NCBI GenBank assembly: GCA_049792815.1
Contig: JBARBG010000120.1
Span: 1-33,201 of the forward strand
Reading direction: 5' to 3'
Source: DAIDKA01 sp049792815
GTDB taxonomy: Bacteria; Pseudomonadota; Gammaproteobacteria; Steroidobacterales; Steroidobacteraceae
DNA: 33,201 bases
The notes beneath the pieces were generated by a model, which was given only the letters and a program-made list of their open reading frames with translations, was not told the DNA's origin and did no database searches. Positions within the stretch are counted from its first letter, which is position 1. Every line of letters begins with the position of its first letter. A program made the translations under genes and the position numbers. Positions 1 to 6,919 of the stretch are shown here, in pieces.

Positions 1-6
1 CCCCCC

Positions 7-1539
7 GTGGCACTGTTCCAAAGCATCCTGATCCTGCTGACGCTGGCGGTACTGCTGCTGCAGGCCTCCCGCCGTCTGCGAATTCCCTATCCGACCATGC
101 TGGCCGTGGCCGGTGTGGCCGTGGCCGCGCTGCCCTGGGCGAACGGCCTCGCCATCGACCCGAGTCTGGCCCTGGCGCTGTTCATCGCGCCGGCTATTCT
201 CGACTCGGCATTCGACTTTCCGCTACGGGCGATTCGCACCTACTGGGTGCCGCTGCTGATTCTGGCAGTCGGCGCCGTATTGGTGACCACCGCGGCGGTG
301 GCATGGGCCGGCGTCGTGCTCGGGGGGCTGCCGATTGCGGCGGCGGTGGTACTCGGGGCCATAGTCTCACCGCCCGACGCGGCGGCGGCGGCCGCCATGC
401 TCAACCGACCGGAGCTACCGCGATCCACGGCCACGGTTCTCAAGGGCGAGAGCCTGCTCAATGACGCCGTCGCGCTGCTGATTTTCGGTATCGGCCTCAG
501 GATCGTCGAAAACGGCGGCGGGGTCTTGCAGGCACTGCCGCAATTGGCCCTGGCGATTCCCGGGGGCGTGCTGCTGGGGATCGCCGCGGGCTTGGTCGTC
601 TCCTATGTCATGCGGTTCCTGGTGGGAACGCTCGGCGGCATTCTGTTCCAGTTCGTCATGGCATTCAGCATCTGGCTGCTGGCCGAGCGGCTCGAACTGT
701 CCGCGATTCTCGCCATGGTGGCCGCCGCGATGACTCTTGCGCTGCGCGAAAGCGCCATGCAGCCCCTGGATCGCATCCAGTCCTATGCCGTGTGGGGGGT
801 GCTGGTTTTCGTACTGAATGTACTGGCGTTCCTCTTCATCGGGCTCGATGCGCGCGGCATCGTGCGCAGCCTCGACGCCGATCACCTGCGGCAGGACCTG
901 GCGTTTGCCGGAATCGTGCTGGCCATCGTGGTCGTGGTGCGCATCGTGCTGGTGATGCTCTATAACCGAGCCATACAGCCGCTCGCGCGGCGTTACCATC
1001 AGGTGCCGGGACCGAGCATCAAGCAGGGCATCGTGGCCTCCTGGTGCGGCATGCGCGGCATGGTGACTTTGGCGGCGGCACTGGCCCTGCCCGAGACCTT
1101 CCCGCACCGCGACCTGGTGGTCTTAAGTGCGCTTGCGGTAGTGCTGGGCACCCTGGTGATACAGGGCATCACCCTTGAACCCCTGATCCGGTGGCTGCAT
1201 TTTCCGCAAGACGGCCGCCAGGAGCAGGAGAAGGCCCGCGTGCGTGCGCTGCTGACCGATTCCGCGCTCGTATCCCTGGGGACACGAGACGGCACCGCGG
1301 CGGTGGCGCTGCGCCAGGAACTGCAGCTGGAGCTGATTGATCATCAGGCGCCGGGGCGTACCATCGGTGGGCTCGACGCGCTGCGACTGGAGGCCATAAG
1401 CCTGCAACGGCAGTTGCTGTGGCGCATGCGGCGCCAATGTGAGGTCGAAGAGGAAGTGTTCCGCGCCCTGGAGCAGGAACTGGACCTTCATGAGCTGGCC
1501 TCCATGCGCAAGCTGCAGCTGGAGCTGATCGACAGTTAG
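7..1539 (+). CDS. Na+/H+ antiporter, CPA1 family
   Basis: Predicted inner-membrane cation/proton exchanger of the CPA1 (NhaP/NHE-like) family, 510 residues. Roughly the first 395 residues are a dozen hydrophobic segments. The family's ion-binding signature is visible as SPPDAAAA (Asp124), followed by GESLLNDA with the Asn152-Asp153 pair. Residues about 400-510 form a charged cytoplasmic tail rich in Leu, Glu and Arg, probably regulatory and helical. The tail carries the motif LQLELID twice. The GTG at base 7 gives the N-terminus expected for the family (short hydrophilic lead, then a membrane helix). The window begins six bases earlier, so its ribosome binding site cannot be judged and a start further upstream is possible. 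Ion selectivity (Na+ or K+) cannot be read from the sequence. Confidence 0.88.
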   Translation: MALFQSILILLTLAVLLLQASRRLRIPYPTMLAVAGVAVAALPWANGLAIDPSLALALFIAPAILDSAFDFPLRAIRTYWVPLLILAVGAVLVTTAAVAWAGVVLGGLPIAAAVVLGAIVSPPDAAAAAAMLNRPELPRSTATVLKGESLLNDAVALLIFGIGLRIVENGGGVLQALPQLALAIPGGVLLGIAAGLVVSYVMRFLVGTLGGILFQFVMAFSIWLLAERLELSAILAMVAAAMTLALRESAMQPLDRIQSYAVWGVLVFVLNVLAFLFIGLDARGIVRSLDADHLRQDLAFAGIVLAIVVVVRIVLVMLYNRAIQPLARRYHQVPGPSIKQGIVASWCGMRGMVTLAAALALPETFPHRDLVVLSALAVVLGTLVIQGITLEPLIRWLHFPQDGRQEQEKARVRALLTDSALVSLGTRDGTAAVALRQELQLELIDHQAPGRTIGGLDALRLEAISLQRQLLWRMRRQCEVEEEVFRALEQELDLHELASMRKLQLELIDS

Positions 1540-1571
1540 ACACGCCAACCTGAATGAACGGAGACCGAATC

Positions 1572-1937
1572 ATGAAGTCCCTGATCAGCATCGCCATCGC
1601 CCTGGTAGCCATCGCCGGTCTATCCCTGGCGTTCAGCGACAATGCGCCGGATCGACCGTACGGCGTGGCCGCCGATCATTGGGCGCCCATCAGCGCCACC
1701 CTGGGCGTCGTACTCATTCCGGATTCCGCACTGTCAGCGGAGTCGCCGCCGCCCACTGTCTCCCCCACGGCGGGACCCAAGGTGCCAATCGGGACCATTG
1801 ATCCCAACGTCCTGATTGGGCCAACGACGCCAACCGTGCGCAGGATCATCGAAGAAGGCCAGCCCGTCCGTGGCTACATCATGGTCAAGCGCGGCAAACT
1901 CTGGCGGCCATTGCAGGTGGTGGCCCCTACCGTCTAA
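1572..1937 (+). CDS. Small secreted hypothetical protein
   Basis: I do not recognise this 121-residue protein. It begins with a signal-peptide-like or membrane-anchor segment (residues 4-22: ISIAIALVAIAGLSLAF), followed by a Pro/Thr-rich middle (SPPPTVSPTAGPKVP) and a more ordered C-terminus containing RRIIEEGQPVRGYIMVKRG. It is therefore likely periplasmic or anchored in the membrane. I chose the ATG at 1572 because it is preceded by GGAG and leads straight into MKSLIS; an in-frame ATG at 1554 would add six polar residues. It lies 32 bases after the antiporter and could be co-transcribed with it. Its stop codon overlaps that of the convergent TraB/GumN gene by four bases (CTAA). Confidence 0.6.
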   Translation: MKSLISIAIALVAIAGLSLAFSDNAPDRPYGVAADHWAPISATLGVVLIPDSALSAESPPPTVSPTAGPKVPIGTIDPNVLIGPTTPTVRRIIEEGQPVRGYIMVKRGKLWRPLQVVAPTV

Positions 1938-2971
1938 GGACCCTCCACCTGGTAGCCCTTGGCCTTGAACATGGCGAGCACGCCTTGCGCACCGAGCAGG
2001 TCGTGAATGGGCTTGAGCGCCAGGGTCGAGCGATTGTTCGCCAGCGCGAGTTCCGCCTCGCGGTTCCATGACGCGTTGGCTTCATCGATGAGCTGCTTGC
2101 TCTGCGCTGAAGTCGAGATGGCGGCAGTACAGACATCGATGGTCTTGGGAACCTCGAGCCGGCGCAACGCCGCGACATCGCCCAGGGACCAGGCCCGTGC
2201 CTCTTCCTTCATCGGTTCCACACCGGTCTCCAGGCGTTCGACCACCGCCTCCAGACAGCTCACCTGATCGTCCAGGGGGATCTGCCCCAGTTGTGTGACG
2301 AGGTCACGCGGCGCTTCGATCTTGAGCTTGGATTGGCGAATCGGCACATCGTGATGGCGGGCGAGCTTCAGCACCGTGTCCTGGGCCTGATTGCCGGCCG
2401 CCAGGTGTTCGTAGTCGAGCGCCTGGCGATACAGCCGCAGGGCCGCGAAGATGGGTTTGAGTCGCTCGATGCGGTGATCACTCCTGTCATAGCGATCCAC
2501 CAGCGTCATGACGCGCGCATAAAGATTGGGCGGCAGCGCGTCCTTCAGGTGTCCGTTCTTGTCGATGACCTGAACACCGCGCCACTGGAAGTAAAGACGA
2601 ACCCAGGTGAAGGGATTGGCATGGACGCTGACCGATGGATTGGTGGGAATGACCGCCTGCACCTCACCCAGCACCGACTCCACCTCGCGGGACTTCCAGA
2701 TCATCTTGCGTGGCAGGGGATCCAGGGTGCCCAGCAGCCACAGCACATGATCACCCTTGCTGACCCGCCACAGGCGTGGACCGGGCTGTTCACCCGTGAT
2801 TTCTACCTCCTGGATCGCCTCGGCTGGCGCGGCCTGCGCGGGCGGCGTGGCCACCGGCCCCGCCGCTGCAGCCAACCGGCCAATCCCCAATGCCAGCACG
2901 CCAAGCACGATTCCCAGACAGGCATACTGCCGGCCGGGAATCCGCTGCACGAGAGGTTCGGGGTGAGTCAT
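1934..2971 (-). CDS. TraB/GumN family protein with altered GxxH motifs
   Basis: A 345-residue protein with a basic N-terminus and a hydrophobic segment at about 15-36 (signal peptide or anchor), then an Ala/Pro linker, then a TraB/GumN-type domain from about residue 66 (LWRVSKGDHVLWLLGTLDPL). The family is related to Tiki metalloproteases, which use two GxxH motifs. Here the first reads GTLD (81-84) and the second KPIH (320-323), so the first His and the second Gly are missing. The C-terminal GVLAMFKAKGYQV matches the usual family ending. I favour the ATG at 2971; an upstream in-frame start at 3010 would lie inside the opposite gene. The start codon overlaps that of the divergent GFA gene, and the stop overlaps that of the small protein. 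Enzymatic activity is doubtful; the role is unknown. Confidence 0.75.
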   Translation of the reverse strand: MTHPEPLVQRIPGRQYACLGIVLGVLALGIGRLAAAAGPVATPPAQAAPAEAIQEVEITGEQPGPRLWRVSKGDHVLWLLGTLDPLPRKMIWKSREVESVLGEVQAVIPTNPSVSVHANPFTWVRLYFQWRGVQVIDKNGHLKDALPPNLYARVMTLVDRYDRSDHRIERLKPIFAALRLYRQALDYEHLAAGNQAQDTVLKLARHHDVPIRQSKLKIEAPRDLVTQLGQIPLDDQVSCLEAVVERLETGVEPMKEEARAWSLGDVAALRRLEVPKTIDVCTAAISTSAQSKQLIDEANASWNREAELALANNRSTLALKPIHDLLGAQGVLAMFKAKGYQVEGP

Positions 2972-3371
2972 GACTGAAATCCTGTCGGGCCGATGCCTGT
3001 GTGGCGCCATCCACTATCGCTGCGGGCCGCCGCTGTACCCACCGACATTGTGCCACTGTGAATCCTGCCGGCGTGCATCGGGCGCACACGCCGTCGCCTG
3101 GCTGACGGTCAAAACCGTGGACCTGGCATTTACGAGCGCGACGCCCCGCGAGTTCGCGTCCTCGCCGGGGGTCCTGCGGACGTTCTGCGGCACCTGTGGC
3201 ACCCCGCTGACCTACCGCAATGAGCGCCGTCCCCTCGAAGTCGACGTCACCGTGTGCACGCTCGACGAGCCGTCACAGGCCGCGCCCGTCGACCACATCT
3301 GGATGCAGGACGCGCCTGAGTGGGACTCGCCATCCGATGGCCTGCCCCGGCATATGCAAGGCCGCAGCTGA
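2970..3371 (+). CDS. GFA-family zinc-binding protein (CENP-V/GFA domain)
   Basis: A 133-residue cytoplasmic protein of the GFA (glutathione-dependent formaldehyde-activating enzyme-like) family. The zinc-ligand pattern is complete: Cys9 and Cys11 (RCLCGAI), Cys28, Cys30 and Cys33 (CHCESCRR), Cys73 and Cys76 (FCGTCGTPL). The length fits single-domain members. Most members have no proven reaction; the formaldehyde-glutathione role was assigned to one homologue and should not be transferred. The start at 2970 gives the classic MTEILSGRCLCG N-terminus. Its ATG shares bases with the ATG of the TraB/GumN gene on the other strand, so its promoter and ribosome binding site must lie inside that gene. 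Confidence 0.9.
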   Translation: MTEILSGRCLCGAIHYRCGPPLYPPTLCHCESCRRASGAHAVAWLTVKTVDLAFTSATPREFASSPGVLRTFCGTCGTPLTYRNERRPLEVDVTVCTLDEPSQAAPVDHIWMQDAPEWDSPSDGLPRHMQGRS

Positions 3372-3422
3372 CCGGGCCGGAGCCCTTGCGAACGGCAAAA
3401 GCACCTTCGCTGCACCGGGCGG

Positions 3423-3451
3423 TTGAACACCGGGTCACTAGCCGTCAAGAT
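3423..3451 (+). promoter_or_regulatory. Weak candidate promoter for the DUF6152/DUF6644 run
   Basis: TTGAAC at 3423-3428 resembles a sigma70 -35 box. Seventeen bases later CAAGAT (3446-3451) is a poor -10 box, matching three of six consensus positions. A transcript from here would have a leader of about 48 bases before the GTG of the DUF6152 gene. The 134-base gap 3372-3505 is the only obvious place for this run's promoter, which is the main reason to note it. Confidence 0.25.
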
Positions 3452-3505
3452 AGCGCACCAGCGCGGCCGATCAATGGGTTGGCCAGGAATCATAGGGGAA
3501 TGTGA

Positions 3506-3973
3506 GTGAAGAGCAGATCGATTCTGAACCGGGCGCTGCTGGCCGCCAGTGCCGCGCTGGTCGCCCTCCCGACCTTCGCGCACCACTCCTTCGCGATGTA
3601 CGACCAGACGAAATTGCTGGTACTGACGGGAGTGGTGTACCAGTACGTGGCCCAGGCGAACCACGCCGAGCTGCATATTTACCTAATTGGACCCGACGGC
3701 AAGCTTGAGAGGAATGCCGACGGCAAGCTCCACGCCTACGGAATCGAGATGGCGGGCGCCGCGGCCGTCGCCGAACAGGGCATCACGGCCGAAACCATGA
3801 AGGCCGGCACCATCATCAGCGTCAAGGTCAATCCCTTGCGACAAGGCGAGGATTTCGGCTCCAAGGCCGGCAACAGTGGGCTGGCCAAGTGTCCCTGGAA
3901 GATGCCCCCCGTCCCCGGCAAGACCTGCGACACCGTCGAGGGCCACGAAATTCTGGGCGCCGCCAGTTTCTGA
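3506..3973 (+). CDS. DUF6152 family secreted protein
   Basis: A 155-residue protein with a clear signal peptide (residues 1-25, ending LPTFA) and a mature N-terminus predicted to begin His26-His27 (HHSFAMYD), the hallmark I recall for DUF6152. A small beta-rich domain follows. The family's usual region around an Asn-Pro-His motif is here altered to QANHAELHI (His53 kept). Cys129 and Cys141 lie in a Pro-rich C-terminal insertion (CPWKMPPVPGKTC) and could form a disulfide. The start is GTG at 3506, preceded by AGGGGA; the ATG at 3500 is followed at once by a stop. It leads a run with two DUF6644 proteins and a second secreted protein. Function is unknown. A free N-terminal His next to further His residues would allow copper binding, which is inference only. 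Confidence 0.8.
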   Translation: MKSRSILNRALLAASAALVALPTFAHHSFAMYDQTKLLVLTGVVYQYVAQANHAELHIYLIGPDGKLERNADGKLHAYGIEMAGAAAVAEQGITAETMKAGTIISVKVNPLRQGEDFGSKAGNSGLAKCPWKMPPVPGKTCDTVEGHEILGAASF

Positions 3974-4002
3974 CCGCCTGGTCCAATCGGGGGTAGCGCA
4001 CC

Positions 4003-4524
4003 TTGAACAGTCTTGCCGTATGGCTGTCGGCCACGGTTCCCAGCGTGTTCCTGCAAACTCACGAGTCCTGGGCGTTGCCGGTCATCCAGTCCCTGCACAT
4101 CGTTGGCATCGGAACCGCCGTCGGTTCGGGGCTGATGATGGCCCTGCGGGTATTGGGCTGGGTGGGAACGGACCTGTCGTTCGTGGACACCCAACGCCGC
4201 TTCGGCCCCTGGTTGACGGGTGCGCTGTGGCTGCTGCTGGCCAGCGGCGGGCTGCTGATCGTGGCCGAGCCGGTGCGCGAACTGATTACGTTCTCGTTCT
4301 GGCTGAAGATGCTGTGCGTGGCGGTCCTCGCCGTGGTCTCGGTCGCGTTCCAGAGGTCGGTCCGACAGCATGGGTCGCAGTGGGAGTACGTGATCAGCGC
4401 TCGCCCCGCGGTGCGCCTGGCAGCGGTGCTCACTTTCGTGCTGTGGGGCTGCATCATCATCCTGGGCCGTCTGATCGCCTACGACCATATCTGGGGCCAT
4501 CTGTCGCCCGCGACCAAGGCCTGA
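4003..4524 (+). CDS. DUF6644 family membrane protein, first copy
   Basis: A 173-residue integral membrane protein with four to five hydrophobic segments (about 24-50, 68-88, 98-116 and 138-158). Residues shared in position with the next gene are His32 (SLHIVG against SVHVMA), Lys102 (FWLKM against FQLKM) and Gly155-Arg156 near the end of the last helix. Such buried His, Lys and Arg residues are typical of a quinone-, haem- or metal-handling membrane protein, but no CxxCH or known haem-binding signature is present. The start appears to be TTG at 4003 with GGGGG nine bases upstream; no in-frame ATG gives a full first helix. The gap to the DUF6152 gene is 29 bases. Function is unknown. Confidence 0.72.
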   Translation: MNSLAVWLSATVPSVFLQTHESWALPVIQSLHIVGIGTAVGSGLMMALRVLGWVGTDLSFVDTQRRFGPWLTGALWLLLASGGLLIVAEPVRELITFSFWLKMLCVAVLAVVSVAFQRSVRQHGSQWEYVISARPAVRLAAVLTFVLWGCIIILGRLIAYDHIWGHLSPATKA

Positions 4525-4531
4525 GTCCACC

Positions 4532-5137
4532 GTGGACTTCACCAGCTGGCTCAAGAGCCTCGAGGACAGCGGCGTCGCCAACAGTCTTCGCGGTTCTCTC
4601 TATTACTTCCCCTTTCTGGAATCCGTCCACGTCATGGCGCTTAGCGTGGTGTTCGGAACCATCGTGGTCGTGGACCTGCGGGTGCTGGGCCTCGCTTCGC
4701 GACAGCGGCCGTTCACCAGGATGTCCTCGGAGCTGCTGCGCCTGACCTGGGGTGCCTTCGCGGTGTCGGTGCTGACCGGCGCACTGATGTTCACCACCAA
4801 CGCCCGCGTGTATGCGCACAACACGGCGTTCCAGCTAAAGATGCTGCTGCTGCTGTGCGCCGGGATCAACATGGTCGCCTTCCACCTGACCGCGGGAAAG
4901 ACCGTGGCCCGTTGGGACGCGGCGCCGCGGGCGCCGGGCATCGGCAGGGTGACCGCCGCACTGTCAATTGCGCTGTGGGTGGCCATCATCTTCACCGGCC
5001 GTGTGATCGGATTTACGACCACCGGCCAGCAGGCCAAGGAAGCCCCCGCGCCGGTGGGCAATTTCGACGATTTCCTGGGCGGCGCGCCATCGAGCAGCCC
5101 GGCTCCCGCTCAGCCCGCCACCGGACAAACCCCATGA
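4532..5137 (+). CDS. DUF6644 family membrane protein, second copy
   Basis: A 201-residue paralogue of the preceding protein, with matching hydrophobic segments and the same key positions His33, Lys103 and Gly156-Arg157. It differs by a C-terminal tail of about 35 residues, rich in Ala, Pro and Ser (from about 167), which probably projects from the membrane. The start is GTG at 4532, seven bases after the previous stop. Its stop codon overlaps the ATG of the next gene (ATGA at 5134-5137), a sign of translational coupling. Two different copies side by side suggest a heterodimer, which is inference. Function is unknown. Confidence 0.75.
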   Translation: MDFTSWLKSLEDSGVANSLRGSLYYFPFLESVHVMALSVVFGTIVVVDLRVLGLASRQRPFTRMSSELLRLTWGAFAVSVLTGALMFTTNARVYAHNTAFQLKMLLLLCAGINMVAFHLTAGKTVARWDAAPRAPGIGRVTAALSIALWVAIIFTGRVIGFTTTGQQAKEAPAPVGNFDDFLGGAPSSSPAPAQPATGQTP

Positions 5138-6453
5138 AATCACTTGCTCCGCTCTGCGCCGTGTTGGGGACGCTGACGTTCGTCGTGGTCGCGTGGCCGG
5201 CTCCCGCCCAGACTCAAGGCTCTGGCCCGACAGCGCGCACGACGCGGCCCATACCACCTTTCGTGGGACCGCCGGCCGGCACCAAGCCGTTGCCCATCGA
5301 TATGTTCACGTCGAAGAATTTCTACAAGGATAGGGCGCTGTGGACCGACCCGCGCTATTACCGCTGCAACACGCCGCGCGAGATGGTCGAATACATGTGG
5401 GAGACCGGCCGTATCGGGGCCAACCCTCCGACGAGTGCCTCCTGGGGCAACTGCAGCATCGACTACCCGCTGCAGAACATCGTCAGCCCCTACCCTTACA
5501 AGACCGCCAAGGCGCACTACGAAGCACTGTTGGCCGCGGCCCGGGCCCACGGCGGCCCGACGCTCTACACCAAGGCGACCACGCCCGATTGGGACGGCTT
5601 CTACCGCCGCGACCCGAAGGCCACTGACGTTCCCGGGCTCATCGCCAACGACCGCGTCAATTCCCCACTGGTCGGGCGCCTGGGCCTGCTCGGGGAACGC
5701 TGGTTCTGGGGCGGCATCAACCAGCCCTCCACGATCGTGTCGCTGCTCACGCCCGAATACCAGAAGCGCTACGTGCAGATGCTGTACCACGAGACCGTCA
5801 ACAACTCCAAGCAGTGGAACGCCGAGTTCTGCTATCCGGAAGGGTTCACGCGCTGGTGGGCGTGGCCCTCGCGCGGTGACCAGTTTCAGCTGACCGTGAG
5901 CGTCAATCAGGTGCAGTTCATTTCCGGTATCGCCGATAATTTCCTGCGGCAGGTCCTCATCGGCCGGGAACACGTGCAGAAGGTGCCGCAATGGTATGGG
6001 GAGACCGTCGGGTTCTGGGACGGCACCACGCTGGTTGCCTGGACGGCGAATGTCCAGGCGTGGACCCAGCATACGATGTTCGAAAACAGCGGCAAGCTTG
6101 AGACCGTGGAGACCTTCAAGCCGGTGCTTGACGCCGAAGGCAAGTTCATCGGCATCGAGGACGAGGCCGTTTTCTATGATCCCGAGGCACTGCTGCAACC
6201 CGTAATTGTGAAGGACCGCTTCCTGCGGCGGGCCACCGCCGATGATGCGACGGCGCGGTTTACCTTCATCGAGTGCCTGAGCAACATCAAGAACGTGGAC
6301 GGCCGGCCCAAGCAGATCAGCAAGAACGATCCGGATTTCATCGACTATTACGGCCGGCCGTGGGCGCAGGTGTGGGAAAAATACTTCGAAGCCGGCTGGG
6401 ACAAGCCTGATGACTCGGGCGTGCCGGAGGATGTTCTCAAGTCTTTGCAGTGA
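5134..6453 (+). CDS. Secreted protein of unknown function with a WYG...VGFWDG motif
   Basis: A 439-residue protein with a signal peptide (hydrophobic residues 5-20, likely cleavage after PAPA near residue 25). It is rich in aromatic residues and has only four Cys in the mature chain (78, 107, 233, 381). The segment PQWYGETVGFWDGTTLVAWT (285-304), followed by an acidic stretch and DEAVFYDPEAL (343-353), resembles a widespread uncharacterised secreted family whose usual form is WYG-S-VG-W-EGDTLVV. I recall such proteins near DUF6152 genes, but no function is established. The ATG at 5134 overlaps the previous stop. The frame is open upstream to 4855, but that part lies inside the DUF6644 gene and would remove the signal peptide from the N-terminus. 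Confidence 0.72.
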   Translation: MKSLAPLCAVLGTLTFVVVAWPAPAQTQGSGPTARTTRPIPPFVGPPAGTKPLPIDMFTSKNFYKDRALWTDPRYYRCNTPREMVEYMWETGRIGANPPTSASWGNCSIDYPLQNIVSPYPYKTAKAHYEALLAAARAHGGPTLYTKATTPDWDGFYRRDPKATDVPGLIANDRVNSPLVGRLGLLGERWFWGGINQPSTIVSLLTPEYQKRYVQMLYHETVNNSKQWNAEFCYPEGFTRWWAWPSRGDQFQLTVSVNQVQFISGIADNFLRQVLIGREHVQKVPQWYGETVGFWDGTTLVAWTANVQAWTQHTMFENSGKLETVETFKPVLDAEGKFIGIEDEAVFYDPEALLQPVIVKDRFLRRATADDATARFTFIECLSNIKNVDGRPKQISKNDPDFIDYYGRPWAQVWEKYFEAGWDKPDDSGVPEDVLKSLQ

Positions 6454-6464
6454 CGGGATGTGAG

Positions 6465-6899
6465 GTGCTGCAGATCCGGCGCGCTGTGCTCGATGATGCC
6501 GTCGAAGTGGCCAGACTCGCCAATGAACTCGGCTACGCCGCGTCGGCAAGCGTGATCTCCATGAGACTCGCGGCTTTGGCCGGGCAACCTGGCCACTTTG
6601 TAGCCGTAGCGCAGGTTCAGCCGGGAACCCTCGCCGGGTGGATATCTGCCGAGCGACGTCTGAGTCTTGAGTCCGGGGAGAGGGTGGAAATATCAGGCCT
6701 GGTCGTCGACAGTACACAACGCCGTCATAGGATTGGGCGTGGCCTCGTCAATGCCGTGGAGCGATGGACCGCCGAGTGCGGCCTGGCGTTGCTGGTAGTG
6801 CGCTCAAACATTGTGCGGCCGGAATCCCATGGATTCTATTTGAGTCTCGGGTACGTGCGCAGCAAGACCCAGCATGTATATTCGAAAACCGTCCCGTAG
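6465..6899 (+). CDS. GNAT family N-acetyltransferase
   Basis: About 144 residues with a GNAT acetyltransferase fold. It opens LQIRRAVLDDAVEVARLANEL, has the central beta strand VEISGLVVDSTQRRHRIGRG with the acetyl-CoA-binding Q/RxxGxG/A motif (here RRHRIGRGL), and ends with the ESHGFYLSLGYV segment typical of motif B. The substrate cannot be told; small-molecule, amino-acid or protein N-terminal acetylation are all possible. Two starts are possible: GTG at 6450, which overlaps the previous stop (GTGA) but has no ribosome binding site, and GTG at 6465, preceded by GGGA at a workable distance and giving the normal short N-terminus. I prefer 6465. It may share a transcript with the genes on either side. 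Confidence 0.82.
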   Translation: MLQIRRAVLDDAVEVARLANELGYAASASVISMRLAALAGQPGHFVAVAQVQPGTLAGWISAERRLSLESGERVEISGLVVDSTQRRHRIGRGLVNAVERWTAECGLALLVVRSNIVRPESHGFYLSLGYVRSKTQHVYSKTVP

Positions 6900-6919
6900 C
6901 GTGAGCAGCAGGTAGAGAC

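Noticed and set aside
5140..6717. Long minus-strand open frame opposite the 439-residue protein
   Set aside because: High-GC shadow. The plus-strand frame has a signal peptide and family motif, and its start is coupled to the upstream gene.
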